From assembly GCA_047974625.1 (NCBI GenBank), contig JBKECK010000042.1:1-64000 (forward strand): a stretch of DNA of 64,000 bases, read 5' to 3'. The notes under the pieces are model-generated. The model was not told the origin of the DNA, did not search any database, and was given only the letters and a program-made list of their open reading frames with translations. The stretch's first letter is position 1. Each line of letters opens with the position of its first letter. Positions 1-8,382 of the stretch are shown one piece after another. Both the position numbers and the translations under genes were made by a program. Origin of the DNA: CADEDH01 sp047974625. Lineage in GTDB: Bacteria > Actinomycetota > Acidimicrobiia > Acidimicrobiales > SZUA-35.

Positions 1-2388
1 AGCGATCGCTCCGGTGATGCCCCGTTCGGCCATGCCCGCGTACAGCCGCTCGCGCAGCCGCTCCATGCGGGCCGCCGAACGCTTCGAGCCCATCGCCTGG
101 CGCAGCTCGTCGGACTCGGCCGGGCTGAAGCCGGCGACGTCGATGGCCATCTGCATGAGTTGCTCCTGGAACAGCGGGATGCCGAGCGTCTTGCCCAGGC
201 TCGGTTCCAGCAGCGGGTGCAGGTAGGTGACCGGCTCCTGGCCGTTGCGGCGCCGGATGTAGGGGTGGACCGACCCGCCCTGGATCGGGCCGGGCCGGAT
301 CAGGGCCACCTCCACCACCAGGTCGTAGAAGGTGCGGGGGGCGAGCCGGGGCAGGGTGGCCATCTGGGCCCGGGACTCCACCTGGAACACCCCCACCGAG
401 TCGGCCCGGCACAGCATGTCGTACACCGCCGGCTCCTGGGGGATGGTGGCCAGGTCCACCTTCGTGTCGTGGTGGGCGGCGATCAGGTCCAGGGCGTGGT
501 GCAGGGCCGACAGCATGCCCAGCCCCAGCAGGTCGAACTTCACCAGCCCGGCCGCCGCACAATCGTCCTTGTCCCACTGGAGCACGGTCCGGTTCGGCAT
601 CCGGGCCGGTTCCACCGGGCACACCTCGATGACGGGACGATCGCACATCACCATGCCCCCGGAGTGGATCCCCAGGTGGCGGGGGTGATGTTCGAACCGG
701 CGGGCCAGGGCCACCAGTTCGGCCGGCAGCCCACCGGCGTCCTCCGGTGCCGGGCCGCCGTCGCCGGGGTCCGCCGGATCGGCCAGGCCCGACCAGCGGT
801 CCATCGACTTGGCGAACGCGTCCTGCTGGCCGGGGGCGAACCCCAGCGCCTTGGCCGCGTCACGCACCGCGGACCGGGCCCGGTAGGTGATCACGTTGGC
901 CACCTGGGCGGCGTGCCGCCGCCCGTGCCGCTCGTAGACGTACTGGATGACCTCCTCTCGCCGGTCGGACTCGATGTCGATGTCGATGTCGGGTGGGCCG
1001 TCCCGGTCCGACGACAGGAACCGTTCGAACAGCAGGCCGAGGCCGACGGCGTCGGCCGCGGTGATCCCCAGCACGTAGCACACCGCCGAGTTGGCCGCCG
1101 AGCCCCGCCCCTGGCACAGGATCCCCTCCCGCCGGCAGAACTCGACGATGTCCCACACCACCAGGAAGTAGCCGGGGAAACCGAGCCGTTCCACCAGGTC
1201 GAGCTCGTGGTCGAGCTGCCGCCAGGCCGCCTCCGCCCCCGGGTCGCCCCGCGGGCCGTAGCGGAGCCGGCCCCCCTCCTCCACCAGCCCCCGCAGGAGG
1301 CCCATCTCGTCCATCCCGTCCGGGCACGGGAACGGGGGTAGTGACGGGGCCAGCAGGGCCAGGTCGAAGGCGCAGGCCCGGCCCAGTTCAGCCGCCCGTT
1401 CCACCACCCCGGGGTAGCGGGCGAACCGCCGGGCCTGCTCGTCGCCGGACCGCAGGTGGGCGGCGGCCACGGCGGGCAGCCATCCCTCGATCTCGTCGAG
1501 CGATCGCCGAGCCCGGACCGCGGCCATGGCCTGGGCCAGTTGGCGCTGGGCCGGGGAGGCGTGGTGGACGTTGTTGGTGGCCACCGGCTCCACCCCGGCC
1601 CGCAGGGCCAGGGCGGCCAGGGCGTCGTTGCGGGCGGTGTCCAGGGGGGCGCCGTGGTCCCACAGCTCGACGGCCACGTTGGCCGGGCCGAACCGGTCGA
1701 TCAAGCCTCCGAGGGCCCCAGCCGCGGCCGCCGGCCCCTCCCGTTCCAGGGCCCGGGGGACCGCCCCCTTGCGGCAGCCGGTGAGCACCAGCCAGTGGTT
1801 CAGCTCGTCGCCGGTGCACCACCGGTCGAGATCGGTCATCGAACAGCGGGGGGCGCCCTTCTCCCCCGCCAGCTGGGCCTCGCTGATCACCCGGGCCAGC
1901 GCCGCGTACCCCACCGGGTCGCGGGCCAACACCAGCAGGTGCGTACCGTCCGGATCGGGTTGGCCGGGGGAGACGTCGAGCTTGTCGATCGTGAGCTCGG
2001 CCCCGAACACGGTGGCCACACCCATCTCGCGGGCCGCCTCGGCGAAGCGGACCACCCCGTAGAACCCGTCGTGGTCGGTCAGGGCCAGGGCCTCCAGGCC
2101 GAGGCGGGCCGCCTCCTCCACCAGTTCCTCGGGATGGGAGGCCCCGTCGAGGAAACTGAAGCTGGAATGGCAGTGCAGCTCGGCGTAGGGCACCGTCGAA
2201 CGGCCCCGGGCCAGTTCCGGGGCGGCGTAGGGCTGACGCCGGCGCGTCCAGGCCGGGCTGTCACCCCCGTTGGCGGCGGGGCCGAACGGGGCCGCGTCCG
2301 GACCCTGATCGGGCCGGGGCGGACCGGGCCGATCAGACAGTCGACGTTCGATCTCGGTCCACCGGACCGGCGGATTGCGCCATCCCAC
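1..2388 (-). CDS. dnaE2: Error-prone DNA polymerase III alpha subunit DnaE2 (3' end outside window)
   Basis: C-family translesion polymerase of the damage-induced mutasome; it works with ImuA' and ImuB, whose genes lie near 44-46 kb. The visible 796 residues start VGWRNPPVRW, typical of DnaE2. They contain the PHP-domain motif LHCHSSFSFLDG near residues 65-75 and the catalytic aspartate motif PPDIDIDIESDRREE near 464-475. The frame leaves the left edge of the window inside a DnaE-like GITGAIA segment. The GTG start is supported by a TATGGT hexamer 6 nt upstream, and a LexA box lies directly behind that. The replicative DnaE1 is the main alternative, but the N-terminal sequence and the SOS box favour DnaE2. 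Confidence 0.93.
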   Translation of the reverse strand, partial: MGWRNPPVRWTEIERRLSDRPGPPRPDQGPDAAPFGPAANGGDSPAWTRRRQPYAAPELARGRSTVPYAELHCHSSFSFLDGASHPEELVEEAARLGLEALALTDHDGFYGVVRFAEAAREMGVATVFGAELTIDKLDVSPGQPDPDGTHLLVLARDPVGYAALARVISEAQLAGEKGAPRCSMTDLDRWCTGDELNHWLVLTGCRKGAVPRALEREGPAAAAGALGGLIDRFGPANVAVELWDHGAPLDTARNDALAALALRAGVEPVATNNVHHASPAQRQLAQAMAAVRARRSLDEIEGWLPAVAAAHLRSGDEQARRFARYPGVVERAAELGRACAFDLALLAPSLPPFPCPDGMDEMGLLRGLVEEGGRLRYGPRGDPGAEAAWRQLDHELDLVERLGFPGYFLVVWDIVEFCRREGILCQGRGSAANSAVCYVLGITAADAVGLGLLFERFLSSDRDGPPDIDIDIESDRREEVIQYVYERHGRRHAAQVANVITYRARSAVRDAAKALGFAPGQQDAFAKSMDRWSGLADPADPGDGGPAPEDAGGLPAELVALARRFEHHPRHLGIHSGGMVMCDRPVIEVCPVEPARMPNRTVLQWDKDDCAAAGLVKFDLLGLGMLSALHHALDLIAAHHDTKVDLATIPQEPAVYDMLCRADSVGVFQVESRAQMATLPRLAPRTFYDLVVEVALIRPGPIQGGSVHPYIRRRNGQEPVTYLHPLLEPSLGKTLGIPLFQEQLMQMAIDVAGFSPAESDELRQAMGSKRSAARMERLRERLYAGMAERGITGAIA

Positions 2389-2394
2389 CCCGTC

Positions 2395-2400
2395 ACCATA
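2395..2400 (-). promoter_or_regulatory. -10 element of dnaE2 (leaderless type)
   Basis: TATGGT on the minus strand, followed by 6 nt and the GTG start at 2388. The transcript is predicted to start at or next to the start codon. Confidence 0.6.
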
Positions 2401-2402
2401 AT

Positions 2403-2416
2403 CGAACAGGTGTTCG
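2403..2416. promoter_or_regulatory. LexA (SOS) box of dnaE2
   Basis: CGAACAGGTGTTCG is CGAAC-N4-GTTCG, the actinobacterial LexA operator form. It lies 2 nt upstream of the dnaE2 -10 element, so bound LexA would occlude the promoter. The same motif precedes imuA' at 43968. Confidence 0.85.
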
Positions 2417-2465
2417 TTCGCGCCCGGATCGGTGTGGGTCGGTTACCGGTCACACCGGCGGCCGG

Positions 2466-2984
2466 TCAGATACCCGTGCCGGCCGCGGACCCCTCCATCG
2501 ACTCACCGGAGTACGGGGTGACCGAGCACAACACCTCCCGGTCGCCACCCTCCCAGGTGTCCTCCGTGGGGTAGATGGCCGAAATGTCGAGCGTGGAACT
2601 GTCGAACGGGCTCCCCACGAAGGGTTCGAACTCACTGAGACAACCCGACACCCAGGCGTCCTCCATCGCCCGCCCCTCCGGCATCGACCCATCGGGCAGG
2701 TCGAACGAGTAGTACACCTCGAAGCCGTGGGGCTGGTCGCAGGGGACCACGAACACCGGCCCCACCTCGCCCTCGCCGGGATCCCGGAAGCAGTCCCCCA
2801 CCCGGAGGTCGAACGAGTGGATCTCCCCCTCGGACACCACCGTGCCGGCGTCGTCCCGCTCCGGGCCATCCCCGGAGCAGCCGACGAACACCCCTCCGGC
2901 CAGGGTCAACACCGACGCCAGGCCCACGAACCGACGACAGGGCCGTCGGGCCACCCGGATCCGCAGCATCGCCTCCTTCGCCAT
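2466..2984 (-). CDS. Putative lipoprotein with septum-formation-like domain
   Basis: 172-aa secreted protein. It has a basic N-terminus, a hydrophobic segment near residues 17-35 and a possible lipobox ending FVGC, with Phe at -3 instead of the usual Leu. The mature part has DLRVGDCF, VPCDQPHGFEVY and later paired cysteines, a pattern like the septum-formation domain (PF13845) of actinobacterial membrane proteins. The ATG at 2984 was chosen because TAGAAC lies 7 nt upstream; an upstream in-frame start at 3020 exists. It sits between dnaE2 and a tetR gene on the same strand. Role unknown. Confidence 0.7.
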   Translation of the reverse strand: MAKEAMLRIRVARRPCRRFVGLASVLTLAGGVFVGCSGDGPERDDAGTVVSEGEIHSFDLRVGDCFRDPGEGEVGPVFVVPCDQPHGFEVYYSFDLPDGSMPEGRAMEDAWVSGCLSEFEPFVGSPFDSSTLDISAIYPTEDTWEGGDREVLCSVTPYSGESMEGSAAGTGI

Positions 2985-3034
2985 CGATGTCGTTCTAGGG
3001 CCGCTCACGTTGGATCCCAACCCGGTCGATCATC

Positions 3035-3709
3035 TCACGGGTCGATCCCGCTCACGAACGGTGCGATCACCGGGGCGACGGTCGGCAACCCCAGTGGGGC
3101 CGCTGGAGACCCGGCGCCGAACACCGCCGACAACGACCGCAGGGTGTCGAACAACCGTGGGGTCCGCCCGTCGTCCTGCTCGATCCGGCTCATCACCTCG
3201 ATCCCCAGGAACAGGGCGGAGAACAGGCGGGCGGCCTCGTCGGCGGGGACCACCTGGGCCAGGGCCGAGCGGGCGAGGCTGCGGTCGAGGGCCCGGGCCA
3301 CCAGGTCGGTCCAGGGCTCGAGCACGGCCCGGATCCGCGGCGCCAGCTCACTGCGGGCGGACCAGCCGGCCACGATTGCCGACAGGGCGAGCTGATCGGC
3401 CTCGACGTCGCTGCGGTACAGGTCGGAGGCCACCGTGACGATGCCGGCCAGCGAATCGACACCGGCCAGCCGGTCGGCGAACCGGCACATCCTGCGCTCG
3501 TTGGCCCGCTCCAGGGCGGCCAGGAGGAGCTCGTCGACCGAACCGAAGTGGTAGAACACCAGCGCCTGGTTGAACTCCCCGGTCCGGGCGATGGCCCGGG
3601 CGCTGGTTCCCACCAACCCCTCCACCCGCACCGTCTCCAGCGCGGCGTCGATGATCCGGTCCCGGGTCTGGCGCCCGGGACCGGTGCTGCCGGCTCTGTC
3701 GTGGCCCAT
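3035..3709 (-). CDS. TetR family transcriptional regulator
   Basis: 224 aa. The N-terminal helix-turn-helix reads GLVGTSARAIARTGEFNQALVFYHFGS near residues 30-58, the usual TetR arrangement in which the recognition helix ends in YHFGS. It is followed by an all-helical ligand-binding domain. The ATG at 3709 is preceded by CACAAT at 6 nt, a weak match to the local leaderless promoter pattern; a GTG at 3712 is the alternative. The target is not evident. It lies just downstream of the exopolysaccharide-like locus on the same strand and could control it, but no operator was recognised. Confidence 0.85.
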   Translation of the reverse strand: MGHDRAGSTGPGRQTRDRIIDAALETVRVEGLVGTSARAIARTGEFNQALVFYHFGSVDELLLAALERANERRMCRFADRLAGVDSLAGIVTVASDLYRSDVEADQLALSAIVAGWSARSELAPRIRAVLEPWTDLVARALDRSLARSALAQVVPADEAARLFSALFLGIEVMSRIEQDDGRTPRLFDTLRSLSAVFGAGSPAAPLGLPTVAPVIAPFVSGIDP

Positions 3710-3799
3710 CACGTCATTGTGGCCCTCCCGACGACGACCACGCGGGACCGCCCGGCGAACGACCCAGGTCCGGCGCGTGGCCGGTTCCCCGATCCCCGC

Positions 3800-5638
3800 T
3801 CAGCGCACCTCGTTCGAATCGACGAAGGTGTAGCCGAGATCCTCGATACCCCGGATGGTCTCCAGCAGCATCCGGGTCCCCAGGTACGGGTGGTAGAAGA
3901 AGCTGGCGAACCCGTCGCGGACCACCAGGTTCGCCTCCGCCGCGGCCACCAGGTCGGCCGGGGTGCGGCCGGGATGGTTGTTCTGCGGTTCGGGGATGAT
4001 GTTCCCGATGGTCTCCGGCACCACGAACGAGCCGTACACGTCGGTCACCGGGTACGGGAAGTACTGACCGCCGATCATGCCGTAGTCGATCTCCCCTCCG
4101 CTCAGGAAGCCCGGGTAGTACTGGGACCGTTCGTACCGCCGCCCGAACCGGGCGTCGACGGCCGCGTAGGCGGGCACCGAACCGGCGTAGTGGGGGAACT
4201 CGAAGGTGGTGGGCACGTCCAGACCCGCGGCCACGAACTCGGCCTCGGCCATGGCGATGCGTCCTGCCGCCCACTGCTGGGAGTCGCCGGGCACCGGCCC
4301 GTCGTAGATGACGTAGTCGTTCTCGTCGATGTGGGTGGCGTAGAACTCGAAATCGGCCGCGCTCACCCCGTTGTAGGGGTTGTCGACGGTGCCGAACTGG
4401 TGGGTGTAGCCGTGCATCAGCAGGGTGCCGCCCTTGTCCACCATGTACTGGAGCGCATCGACCACCTCGGGCCGGTCGGACAGGCTGTAGGACTCCGGTA
4501 CCCCGTCGTTGTAGACCCCGCGCGGGTCCACGTAGCGGGCGTACACGGCGACGGCGAAGGGGACGCCGCGCAGGGAAAGGGCGTCGGCCACGCTGCGGAG
4601 GTTCTCCGGGTCGGCGTTGGGACCGACGTCCTCGATGCGGACCAGGGCCCGGTGCCGTTCGGTGGTGTCGGGGGCGAGCAGGTCGAACAGGAGGTCGGCG
4701 AAGATCAGGTACCGGTCCCGGTAGTCGACGTAGGCGAACGGGAGCTCCCCGATGTAGGTCAGGTTGCCGGACCGTACCGCCCACGGGAACCGGGTGCCGT
4801 CGTTCCGTACGGCCAGGGCCGGAGTCTCCACCCGGGTCGGGTCGAGCCGGTCGTAGGTCATGATCCCGCTCTGGTTCTCGGGCGACCGGCCCAGGTCACG
4901 GTCCTTGTAGGCGACGGTGTCCACCGGCTGGGCGTCGAACCCGGCCCACATCCAGCCGTACTCGGCCTCGAAGTCAGGGGCACGGGAGGTGAGCTGCCAG
5001 ATGTTGTTGTACATCCACAGCACCGGAACCGTTCCGGCCAGGGTGTCGGTGAGGAACGCATCCGACAGGGGCTCGTCGTAGGTGGAGCCGACGTAGACGA
5101 CGGCCCGGTAGCCGGCCATCTCGCCCGGCGCGTAGTCGGCCACCGGCTTGGCCACCCACGGCCCGAAGTGGGACACCAGGTTGGCCACCATCTGGGAGTA
5201 GAGCTCACCGACCGCCCCCCATTCCCCGGAGTTGTCGTAGAGCACCAGGGTGGGGGCCAGCGGGTTGGGGGCGTCCTCGGCGGCGAGGGCGTCGGGTGCG
5301 GTCTCGTCGAGGCCCCGCATGTCGGCCCGGTTCGGCTCGCCCGGGGTGTTCCGGGTCCCGTCGTGGACACCGTCGGCGACTCCGGCGTCCGCGGCCTGGC
5401 CCGACTCGGTGGGGCTGGCCGTCCCCGACTCAGTCGGACCGGCCGTCCCCATGGTGGCGGAAACCACGCTGATGGGCACGGCCGAATCGGCGACGGGACG
5501 CATCGGCCCGGCCGGGGCCAGTCGGAGGCTCTCGGCCGCCGGTCCGAACGGGCCCACGGCCAGTACAGCCAGTACGGCCGCCAGGACGGAGGTCATCGTG
5601 GCCATTCGGGAGAGGGTCTGAACTCCGGTCCGCTTCAT
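3800..5638 (-). CDS. Secreted DUF2334 (polysaccharide deacetylase-like) protein
   Basis: 612 aa with an N-terminal hydrophobic signal or anchor near residues 12-35. A middle domain of roughly 110-330 looks like a class-I amidotransferase-type fold. The C-terminal DUF2334 domain runs from about 335 to the end, with VRIEDVG (metal-binding Asp) and MHGYTH (metal-binding His pair). DUF2334 proteins have a carbohydrate-esterase-4-like fold, so N- or O-deacetylation of an exported polysaccharide is the natural guess. Start: ATG with GAAAGG about 7 nt upstream. It is the last gene of a run GT2, wecB, GH5, DUF2334, separated from GH5 by a 92-bp repeat-rich spacer. Confidence 0.8.
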   Translation of the reverse strand: MKRTGVQTLSRMATMTSVLAAVLAVLAVGPFGPAAESLRLAPAGPMRPVADSAVPISVVSATMGTAGPTESGTASPTESGQAADAGVADGVHDGTRNTPGEPNRADMRGLDETAPDALAAEDAPNPLAPTLVLYDNSGEWGAVGELYSQMVANLVSHFGPWVAKPVADYAPGEMAGYRAVVYVGSTYDEPLSDAFLTDTLAGTVPVLWMYNNIWQLTSRAPDFEAEYGWMWAGFDAQPVDTVAYKDRDLGRSPENQSGIMTYDRLDPTRVETPALAVRNDGTRFPWAVRSGNLTYIGELPFAYVDYRDRYLIFADLLFDLLAPDTTERHRALVRIEDVGPNADPENLRSVADALSLRGVPFAVAVYARYVDPRGVYNDGVPESYSLSDRPEVVDALQYMVDKGGTLLMHGYTHQFGTVDNPYNGVSAADFEFYATHIDENDYVIYDGPVPGDSQQWAAGRIAMAEAEFVAAGLDVPTTFEFPHYAGSVPAYAAVDARFGRRYERSQYYPGFLSGGEIDYGMIGGQYFPYPVTDVYGSFVVPETIGNIIPEPQNNHPGRTPADLVAAAEANLVVRDGFASFFYHPYLGTRMLLETIRGIEDLGYTFVDSNEVR

Positions 5639-5644
5639 GGGGCG

Positions 5645-5720
5645 CCTTTCGCTCGGTGTGGTTGCTCGGTGTGGTTGCTCGGTGTGGTCGGTCGGTCGAT
5701 GTGGTCGGTCGGTCGGTGGG
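5645..5720. repeat. Tandem repeats between GH5-like and DUF2334 genes
   Basis: About three copies of a 13-bp unit GCTCGGTGTGGTT degenerate into CGGTCGGT and GATGTGGTCGGTCGG repeats. They occupy most of the spacer just upstream of the DUF2334 gene. Confidence 0.75.
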
Positions 5721-5730
5721 ATCGGGCCGG

Positions 5731-6876
5731 TCACGGCCGGTGGCGTGGACGGGCAGTGCCGGTGGCCACCGCGGTCGGGGCCGACCAGTGCCGCCGGCAG
5801 GCGGCCATGCGGGGGTCGTCGCGTCCGCTCAGGGCGGTGAGGGCAAGGGGGTCGTGGGGCCAGCCGGGGGAGGCCGCCGGCTCCCACATCCACATGGCCC
5901 AGGACACCCCCGCCCGCTCCACGCTCTCCAGCACCCGGTCGAGGTAGTCTCCCCCGCCGGGACGCTCCCCGGTCACGCCGAGCTCGAGCACAGCCAGGGG
6001 TACCCCCCGAACGGCCGATCGGTCGATCGCCGACCGGAGGGCGGCGGTGAACTCCTCGACGGCGGCCCCTGAGCCGCCGGCCCGACCGGTCTCGTTGGTG
6101 TACTCGTAGGGCGTGTAGAGGTGGACCACGTCCACCGTGTTGGACACCGCAGGTGGGGGCAGCAACGGCAGCCAGGCCGGCGTGGCCCAACCGTCCGGTT
6201 CCACCAGGATGGGGGTCTCGGGGTCGACGGCCCGGATGGCCGCGGCCAGGCGCGCCTGGAAGCTGCCCCAGTCGGCCGAGCTGCCCCGGTGGCGGCGATC
6301 GAAGGCGTCGGGGTCGTCGGGCCCCACCACCACCGAGGCGTTCGGTTCAACCATGAGGTCGTAGCCGACGACGGCGGGGTGACCGCCGATGGTGGTGGCC
6401 AGGTAGGTCCACATGGCCACCCAGGCGTCCTGGGCCACCGGATCGGTCCACACCGTCTCGATCAGGTCCTCGGCCGCGTAGTACCGACCGACGTCGCCGC
6501 GCACGAAGGTGATCTCGCTCCGTCCCGGCCCGGTCCGCAACGCCACCACGGCCCGGAGCCCGACCCGGTCGACCTGGTCCAAGAGGTGGATCAGGTTCGC
6601 GGCCACGGCCGGATCCTGCCGGTAGGGCGGGGACTCGGTGTAGACACCCGGGTGGGACAGGACCACCATGTTCGCCCCGGTGGCGGCCAGGGCCTCCAGA
6701 TCAGCGGTGGTGTAGCGGGGCACGACCGCCCCGGTGGCGACCAGGTCGGCGTCGTGGTCGTAGTCGCCGAGACATCGCTGGAACAGGTTGGCTCCGCGCC
6801 ACCGGCCGGTCCGCCAGCCGGCCATCGCGTCGCTCCGCCGTAACGGATCGGGCGGGGACGCCGGGGTGCTGTTCAC
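5731..6876 (-). CDS. GH5-like glycoside hydrolase
   Basis: 381 aa with a (beta/alpha)8 glycosidase layout resembling GH5. A general acid/base Glu fits the VEPN segment near residue 170, where classical GH5 has NEP. A nucleophile Glu fits LELGVTG near residue 305. VDVVHLYTPYEYTNE and WAMWMWEP resemble substrate-cleft strands. No signal peptide is obvious with this start. GTG at 6876 overlaps the wecB stop (GTGA), implying translational coupling; ATG at 6825 is the alternative. In synthase-dependent polysaccharide loci such hydrolases trim or release the polymer, which is inferred here from context. Catalytic competence is unproven. Confidence 0.75.
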   Translation of the reverse strand: MNSTPASPPDPLRRSDAMAGWRTGRWRGANLFQRCLGDYDHDADLVATGAVVPRYTTADLEALAATGANMVVLSHPGVYTESPPYRQDPAVAANLIHLLDQVDRVGLRAVVALRTGPGRSEITFVRGDVGRYYAAEDLIETVWTDPVAQDAWVAMWTYLATTIGGHPAVVGYDLMVEPNASVVVGPDDPDAFDRRHRGSSADWGSFQARLAAAIRAVDPETPILVEPDGWATPAWLPLLPPPAVSNTVDVVHLYTPYEYTNETGRAGGSGAAVEEFTAALRSAIDRSAVRGVPLAVLELGVTGERPGGGDYLDRVLESVERAGVSWAMWMWEPAASPGWPHDPLALTALSGRDDPRMAACRRHWSAPTAVATGTARPRHRP

Positions 6877-8123
6877 CGGTCGGTGGTGAGGCCGAGGGTG
6901 GCCGCCATGGCCTCCACCGTGCGGACCGCGGCCGTGCCGTCCCCGTAGGGGTTCACCGCGTTGGCCATCCCAGCGTACGCAGCCGGGTCGGACACCAGCC
7001 GCTCCACCTCGTCGACGATGCGAGCCCGGTCGGTACCCACCAGTCGGGCCACCCCGGCCGCCACCCCTTCGGGGCGTTCGGTGGTGTCGCGCATGACCAG
7101 GACGGGTTTGCCGAGGCCGGGGGCCTCCTCCTGGATGCCGCCGCTGTCGGTGAGCACCAGCCGGCACCGGTCGAGCAGGGCCACCAGTTCGACGTAGTCG
7201 ACGGGTTCGGTGACCACCACATTGTCGAGTCCGGCCACCGGGGGCAGGACCTGCTCCCGGACCAGCGGGTTGCGGTGGATCGGAAACACCAGGGTCAACT
7301 CGGGGTGGCGGGTGGCCACCTCAGCCAGGGCCCCGCCGATCTGGGCCATCCCGTCGCCCCAGGACTCCCGCCGGTGGGCGGTCACCAGGATCATGGGACG
7401 GTCGTCCTCGTCGAGGAACCGCAGGGCGTCGGTGCCGAACCCCTTCCGGTTGGCCTGCACCCACTGGAGGGCGTCGATCACCGTATTGCCGGTGCGGACC
7501 ACGCGGGAAGGGTCGACGCCCTCGGCCAGGAGGGCGTCCACGGCGCGTTCGGTGGGTGCGAGATGGAGGGTGGCCAGCTGGGAGGTCATCCGCCGATTGA
7601 TCTCCTCCGGGAACGGGGAGTACGGGTTGCCGCTCCGGAGGCCGGCCTCGAGGTGGGCCACGGGGATCTGGCGGTAGAAGGCGGCCAGCGCCCCGCACAT
7701 GGTGGTGCTGGTGTCACCCTGGACGGCCACCATGTCGGGGTCCAGTTTCTCGAAGGCCTGGTCGAGGCCCTGCACCGCGGCCCCCGTGATCCCAGCCAGG
7801 GTCTGGCCCTGCTGCATGATGGCCAGATCGACGTCGGGTTCGATCCCGAACAGGGCCAGCACCTGGTCGACCATCTCGCGGTGCTGCCCAGTGAGAACCA
7901 CCCGGGGCCGGAACCGGGCATCGGCGTCGAGGGCCTGCACCAGCGGAGCCATCTTGATCGCTTCGGGCCGGGTGCCGAACACGACCGCGATCTCGGCGGG
8001 CGCTTCTGTGGTCGCGGTTCTCTCAGACGGCACGGTTCTCTCAGACGGCACGGTTCTCTCAGACGGCACGGTTCTCTCGGACGGCACGGTTCTCTCGGAC
8101 GGCACGGTTCTCTCGGATGGCAC
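6873..8123 (-). CDS. wecB: UDP-N-acetylglucosamine 2-epimerase (non-hydrolysing)
   Basis: 416 aa. It interconverts UDP-GlcNAc and UDP-ManNAc in the cytosol to supply ManNAc units for envelope or exopolysaccharides. Family motifs are GTRPEA (50-55), the HRRES segment near 243 and DSGGIQEEAPGLGKP near 325. The enzyme body starts only at about residue 44. The first 36 residues are six copies of PSERT(V/A), encoded by an 18-bp tandem repeat, and any of the repeated GTG codons could be the real start. Its end overlaps the start of the GH5-like gene. Confidence 0.92.
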   Translation of the reverse strand: MPSERTVPSERTVPSERTVPSERTVPSERTVPSERTATTEAPAEIAVVFGTRPEAIKMAPLVQALDADARFRPRVVLTGQHREMVDQVLALFGIEPDVDLAIMQQGQTLAGITGAAVQGLDQAFEKLDPDMVAVQGDTSTTMCGALAAFYRQIPVAHLEAGLRSGNPYSPFPEEINRRMTSQLATLHLAPTERAVDALLAEGVDPSRVVRTGNTVIDALQWVQANRKGFGTDALRFLDEDDRPMILVTAHRRESWGDGMAQIGGALAEVATRHPELTLVFPIHRNPLVREQVLPPVAGLDNVVVTEPVDYVELVALLDRCRLVLTDSGGIQEEAPGLGKPVLVMRDTTERPEGVAAGVARLVGTDRARIVDEVERLVSDPAAYAGMANAVNPYGDGTAAVRTVEAMAATLGLTTDR

Positions 8124-8160
8124 GGGTTCTCTCCAACGGCAGGGTCATCTCCAACGGCAC
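8015..8160. repeat. 18-bp tandem repeat array covering the wecB 5' end
   Basis: Units begin at 8015, 8033, 8051, 8069, 8087, 8105 and 8123 with exact 18-bp period (CGGTTCTCTCAGACGGCA on the plus strand). A further degenerate copy follows near 8141. On the coding strand each unit contains GAGAGA, three bases, then GTG. Confidence 0.95.
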
Positions 8161-8292
8161 GGTCGGCTCCCACGTCGGGGACGGTCAACCTGGAGATGGT
8201 TCGGACAGGCGTTCAAACGGACAGGGCGTTCAGATGGACAAGAGCTTGGACGGGTCGGCTTGAGACAGGACTTGTTCAAACGGGCTTGTCCG

Positions 8293-8338
8293 GGGAGGTG
8301 TCGTTCGCAGGGAGGTGTCGTTCGCAGGGAGGTGTCGT
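8293..8338. repeat. 17-bp tandem repeat between GT2 gene and wecB
   Basis: GGGAGGTGTCGTTCGCA is present twice and then in part, at 8293, 8310 and 8327. The surrounding spacer (8166-8382) has no convincing ORF and holds further imperfect repeats around GTTCAAACGG and GTTCAGATGG. Confidence 0.85.
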
Positions 8339-8382
8339 CGGGGGCGCGGGGCGGTGCGAGGTCGGGGCCGGACCGCCCCTGG

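Noticed and set aside
160..2574. Two long plus-strand frames opposite dnaE2
   Set aside because: They are antisense shadows of the clearly recognisable polymerase frame, which is itself open to the window edge.
3548..5947. 799-codon plus-strand frame antisense to the DUF2334 gene
   Set aside because: Residue composition is Gly/Val/His/Arg-rich shadow sequence without motifs. The minus-strand frame has a signal peptide and a recognised domain.
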